From: an uncultured Pseudomonadota bacterium
GTDB lineage: Bacteria > Pseudomonadota > Gammaproteobacteria > Burkholderiales > Burkholderiaceae
Direction: 5' to 3'
Length of the DNA stretch: 36,915 nucleotides
Assembly (NCBI GenBank): GCA_946480245.1
Contig: CAMLIZ010000033.1
Location: 1 to 36,915, forward strand
Below the pieces are notes generated by a model. It saw only the letters and a program-made list of their open reading frames with translations. It was not told the DNA's origin and did not search any database. Below are positions 34,168 to 36,915 of this stretch, piece after piece; position 1 is the stretch's first letter; each line of letters begins with the position of its first letter. A program made the translations under genes and the position numbers.

Positions 34168-34173
34168 ATTGTA
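34168..34173 (-). promoter_or_regulatory. Candidate -10 element upstream of tssA
   Basis: TACAAT on the minus strand, 36 bases before the tssA start, in the 79-base gap after the SemiSWEET gene. No good -35 is seen 16-18 bases upstream (the nearest hexamers are CACCGC and ACCGCG), so it may need an activator or be a chance match. A run of eight C on the plus strand (34204-34211) lies just beyond. Confidence 0.35.
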
Positions 34174-34211
34174 GGAATCGACCCGCGCACGCGGTGCTTG
34201 GCGCCCCCCCC

Positions 34212-34520
34212 TCATCGAGGCGTTTCACACCCTGTTGCATTGGCTCGCCGCTCGCGCCGCCGGTTGTGCAGGTAGATGCCCTCGCCCACGCAGGCGGTGA
34301 GCAGCATGAAGCTGTTGGTCGCCACGAACACCGCATCGCCCACCAGCGCGCTGTAGGTCACGAAGCCGATCGACGCCGTGATCTGGCCCACGAACAACCA
34401 CTTCGACACGCCTTCGGTGCGGCCCGCACGCCACTGCGTGTAGACCTGCCGGCCCACGGTGAGCAGCAGCACGAGTGCGGCGCACCAGCCGATCGCGTCG
34501 TTCAGCAGTTGCCGGCTCAT
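34212..34520 (-). CDS. SemiSWEET/PQ-loop family small membrane protein
   Basis: A 102-residue protein with three predicted membrane helices, the size and layout of a SemiSWEET sugar-transporter half-unit, which works as a dimer. Helix 1 contains IGWCAALVLLLTVGRQVY, helix 2 FVGQITASIGFVTYSALVG, and helix 3 FVATNSFMLLTACVGEGIYL, with an Asn at the conserved substrate-lining position. The PQ motif after helix 1 is RQ here, and the serine of GVSKWL is kept. The start ATG 34520 (MSRQLLNDA) gives the right length; the Shine-Dalgarno sequence is weak. It lies 43 bases after bioF on the same strand. Substrate cannot be told. Confidence 0.75.
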   Translation of the reverse strand: MSRQLLNDAIGWCAALVLLLTVGRQVYTQWRAGRTEGVSKWLFVGQITASIGFVTYSALVGDAVFVATNSFMLLTACVGEGIYLHNRRRERRANATGCETPR

Positions 34521-34563
34521 GGGGATGGCGTGAAGGTGCCCATGCGCCAGCAACCGGCAAGGC

Positions 34564-35748
34564 TCATGCCGTGCCGCGGCGCGCGATCTCCTGCAAGGCC
34601 GAGCAGAGCTGCTGCACCTGGGCGATCGAATGCGATGCCGACAGCGTGATGCGCAGGCGCGCGGTGCCCGCTGGTACCGTGGGCGGCCGGATGGCCGGCA
34701 CCCAGATGCCGCGCGCCTCTAGCGCCGCCATCACCGAGAGCGCCGTGCCGTTGTCCCCCAGGATCAGCGGCTGGATCGCGGTGTCGGAATGCGGCGCGGC
34801 CCAGGGCAGCCCTGCCAGCCCGCCGCGCAGGGCCGCGTGCAGCGCCCGCAGGTGGTCGCGGCGCCAGGTCTCGGCCTCGATCACGCGCAGGCTCGCGCGC
34901 AGTGCCTCGGCGATCGGCGCCGGCGCCGCCGTGGCGAACATGTAGGTGCGCGCGCGCTGCAGCAGCCATTCCACCACCGGCCCGGCGCCGGCCACGAAGG
35001 CACCGGCCACGCCGGCCGCCTTGCCGAGTGTGGCCATGTAGATCAGGCGCGAGGCATGGCGCGACGCGCTGAGGTCCAGGTGCGTCAGCGTGCCCCGCCC
35101 GCCGTCTCCGAGCACGCCGAAGCCATGCGCGTCGTCCACCATCAGCCAGGCATCGTGGCGCTGGCACAGCACCAACATCTCGCGAATGGGCGCCAGGTCG
35201 CCGTCCATGCTGAACACCGCATCGGCGAGCACCAGCTTGCGGCGCGCGGTGCTGCCGGCCAGCGCCTGTGCGAGCGCGGCCATGTCGTTGTGCGGGAACA
35301 CGTGCACTTGCGCGCGCGACAACCGCGCGCCGTCGATCAGGCAGGCGTGATTGAGCGCGTCGGAGAAGATGGCATCGCCGCGCTCGACCAGCGCCGGCAC
35401 GCAGCCGGTGTTGGCGGCGTAGCCAGCGTAGAAGTAAAGCGCACGAGGCAGCTCAACGAACTGCGCCAGCTCGCGCTCCAGCGCCTCGTGTGCCGGGCTG
35501 TGGCCGCACACCAAGGGCGACGCCATGGCGCCGGCGCCATAGCGCTCAGCCGCCTCCTGCATCGCCTGCACCAGCGCCGGATGCCCGGCCAGGCCGAGGT
35601 AGTCGTTGCTGCAGAAGGCGAGGCGATGCTCGCCATCCACTTCCAACGTGCCAGCGTCCGCGGGCGCCGCGCTGCGCCGGCGCCGCATCAGCTGCTGCGC
35701 TTGCAGTTGCGCGAGCGCGGGGGTGAAGGCATCCAGCAGGTCAGGCAT
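34564..35748 (-). CDS. bioF: 8-amino-7-oxononanoate synthase BioF
   Basis: A 394-residue PLP enzyme that condenses pimeloyl-ACP (or -CoA) with L-alanine in biotin synthesis. Diagnostic segments are [66 protein letters not shown], and the lysine segment [15 protein letters not shown], where Lys binds PLP. The C-terminal [20 protein letters not shown] is also typical. ATG 35748 ([15 protein letters not shown]) overlaps the bioD stop by 8 bases; the frame upstream is a shadow of bioD. It belongs to a bioA-bioD-bioF run; bioB is not in the window. Confidence 0.96.
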   Translation of the reverse strand: MPDLLDAFTPALAQLQAQQLMRRRRSAAPADAGTLEVDGEHRLAFCSNDYLGLAGHPALVQAMQEAAERYGAGAMASPLVCGHSPAHEALERELAQFVELPRALYFYAGYAANTGCVPALVERGDAIFSDALNHACLIDGARLSRAQVHVFPHNDMAALAQALAGSTARRKLVLADAVFSMDGDLAPIREMLVLCQRHDAWLMVDDAHGFGVLGDGGRGTLTHLDLSASRHASRLIYMATLGKAAGVAGAFVAGAGPVVEWLLQRARTYMFATAAPAPIAEALRASLRVIEAETWRRDHLRALHAALRGGLAGLPWAAPHSDTAIQPLILGDNGTALSVMAALEARGIWVPAIRPPTVPAGTARLRITLSASHSIAQVQQLCSALQEIARRGTA

Positions 35749-36412
35749 CGAGGCTAAGTTGTATAGGCAAGTGGGCAGCGTCGGCATCCGGCGCCCATGG
35801 CCACTCGGCGAGCAGCGGCGCGGCGATGTGCGTGCGCAGGTAATCCAGATTGGCCGTCGGCTCGCGCATCGCCGGGTCCACCTGGTTGGCGATCCAGCCG
35901 GCCAGCGGCAGGCCGCGCGCAGCGATCGCCTGCTGCGTGAGCAGCGCATGGTTCAGGCAGCCCAGGCGCAGGCCGACCACCAGGATCACCGGCAGCCCGA
36001 GCGCCTGCGCGAGATCGGCGCCGGTGTGCTCGTGGCTCAGCGGCACACAGAAGCCGCCCGCGCCCTCCACCACCACGGCGTCGCAGAGTGCGCGCAGAGC
36101 GAGGAACCGCTCGCGCAGCAGCGCCACGTCGATGTACGTGCCGGCGTGCGCCGCCGCGATATGTGGCGACACCGGGTCGGCAAGCAGGTAGGGGTTGTCG
36201 AGGTCCGCCGGTACCGCCATCGCGCTCGCGGCGCGAAGCGCGATCACGTCCTCGTTGTGCCACGCGCCACTGGCGCCCTGCTCCGCGCCGGCCGCCACGG
36301 GCTTCATGCCCACGGCCTTCAGGCCCCGCCGGCGCAGCGCGTGCAGCAAGGCCACGCTCGCGCGCGACTTGCCCACGCCGGTGTCGGTGCCGGTGACGAA
36401 CCAGGCCGTCAT
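35741..36412 (-). CDS. bioD: Dethiobiotin synthetase BioD
   Basis: A 223-residue ATP-dependent carboxylase that closes the ureido ring of dethiobiotin. The P-loop is GTDTGVGKS (8-16), followed by [31 protein letters not shown] and the [12 protein letters not shown] segment, all typical of BioD. The C-terminal [11 protein letters not shown] contains the nucleotide-specificity Asn. The ATG at 36412 is in an ATGA overlap with the bioA stop, and the stop lies inside bioF, so the three are translated together. Confidence 0.96.
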   Translation of the reverse strand: MTAWFVTGTDTGVGKSRASVALLHALRRRGLKAVGMKPVAAGAEQGASGAWHNEDVIALRAASAMAVPADLDNPYLLADPVSPHIAAAHAGTYIDVALLRERFLALRALCDAVVVEGAGGFCVPLSHEHTGADLAQALGLPVILVVGLRLGCLNHALLTQQAIAARGLPLAGWIANQVDPAMREPTANLDYLRTHIAAPLLAEWPWAPDADAAHLPIQLSLDA

Positions 36413-36915
36413 GCCAGCGCCTCGTCCAACGCCCGCACGCTGCCGTCGGCCAGCTGCTGCAGCGCCGCGTCATCCAGCACGTACGGCGGCATCAGGTACA
36501 GCGTGGCGCCGATCGGCCGCAGCAGCAGGCCCTGGCACAAGGCGGCCTGGTGGTAGCGCGACGAGAAGTCGGCGGGTGCGCCTTCCACGTCAAAGGCCCA
36601 CAGCATGCCAAGCTGGCGCGCATGGCGCACGCTCTCGTGCCGTGTCAAGGGCGCCAGCAGCCGCGTCAGGCGTGCGGCCGTCTCCCGGTTGCGGTCGAGC
36701 ACCGGCTCCCCCGCGAAGACGTCGAGCACCGCGAGCGCGGCGCGGCAGGCGAGCGGGTTGCCGGTGTACGAATGCGAATGCAGGAAGCCACGCGCCGCGG
36801 CGTCGTCGTAAAACGCCTCGTACACGGCGTCACTCGTCAGCACGGCCGACAGCGGCAGCGTGCCGCCGGTCAGGCCCTTGGACAGGCAGATGAAGTCGGG
36901 CCGGATGCCGGCCTG
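36409..36915 (-). CDS. bioA: Adenosylmethionine-8-amino-7-oxononanoate aminotransferase BioA, N-terminally truncated by the window edge
   Basis: The last 168 residues of a PLP aminotransferase that converts 8-amino-7-oxononanoate to diaminopelargonate with SAM as the amino donor. The visible part starts at the active site (ICLSKGLTGGTLPLSAVL, with the PLP-binding Lys) and contains the BioA-type FLHSHSYTGNPLACRAALAVLDVF. The end has LLLRPIGATLYLMPPYVL. The gene continues beyond 36915. It ends in an ATGA overlap with bioD. Confidence 0.95.
   Translation of the reverse strand, partial: QAGIRPDFICLSKGLTGGTLPLSAVLTSDAVYEAFYDDAAARGFLHSHSYTGNPLACRAALAVLDVFAGEPVLDRNRETAARLTRLLAPLTRHESVRHARQLGMLWAFDVEGAPADFSSRYHQAALCQGLLLRPIGATLYLMPPYVLDDAALQQLADGSVRALDEALA

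Noticed and set aside
1..36915. tRNA or rRNA genes, CRISPR arrays, insertion sequences
   Set aside because: Reading through the window I found no spaced repeats, no transposase motifs with terminal repeats, and no tRNA- or rRNA-like segments.

Overview
The window is about 37 kb of very GC-rich DNA (wobble positions almost all G or C). It suggests a Burkholderiales betaproteobacterium, perhaps near Rubrivivax, Piscinibacter or Rhizobacter; the genus is an inference. Nearly the whole window is one type VI secretion system (T6SS) locus between housekeeping genes: the 3' end of miaB and an SPFH/prohibitin-like gene on the left, and a bioA-bioD-bioF biotin block plus a SemiSWEET-like gene on the right.

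The left T6SS arm (about 2.3-21.0 kb) is read on the minus strand from a divergent control region near 21.0 kb. Its order is TPR lipoprotein, tssB, tssC, hcp, a BPSL0067-like protein, tssE, tssF, tssG, clpV (tssH), vgrG, a DUF4123 adaptor, a large VasX/BTH_I2691-like effector, then two paralogous membrane proteins in the immunity position. The arm ends in a broken copy of the effector's hydrophobic C-terminal region. The tail (about 2.3-4.5 kb) is clearly less GC-rich than the rest and looks like a recombining effector-immunity zone.

The right T6SS arm (about 21.3-33.0 kb, plus strand) is tssJ, tssK, tssL, [a minus-strand membrane-anchored hypothetical gene with its own promoter], a TagX-like M15 peptidase, PAAR, an uncharacterised membrane protein, tssM, tagF and an OmpA/BON protein. 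It converges on tssA (minus). All core parts are present: membrane complex TssJ/L/M, baseplate TssE/F/G/K, sheath TssB/C, tube Hcp, spike VgrG/PAAR, TssA and the ClpV recycling ATPase. TagX-like, PAAR, tssM, tagF and an OmpA-like gene together recall the main Acinetobacter T6SS cluster. No PpkA/PppA/Fha genes are present in the window, although tagF is.

Translational coupling is common: ATGA overlaps link adaptor/effector, effector/immunity 1, small ORF/immunity 2, hypothetical/tssM, tssM/tagF, tagF/ompA and bioA/bioD. The points most worth a second look are the duplicated immunity genes with a frameshift and an orphan effector tail, the cysteine-less BPSL0067-like protein behind hcp, the hairpin just after hcp, and the two uncharacterised membrane proteins in the right arm.
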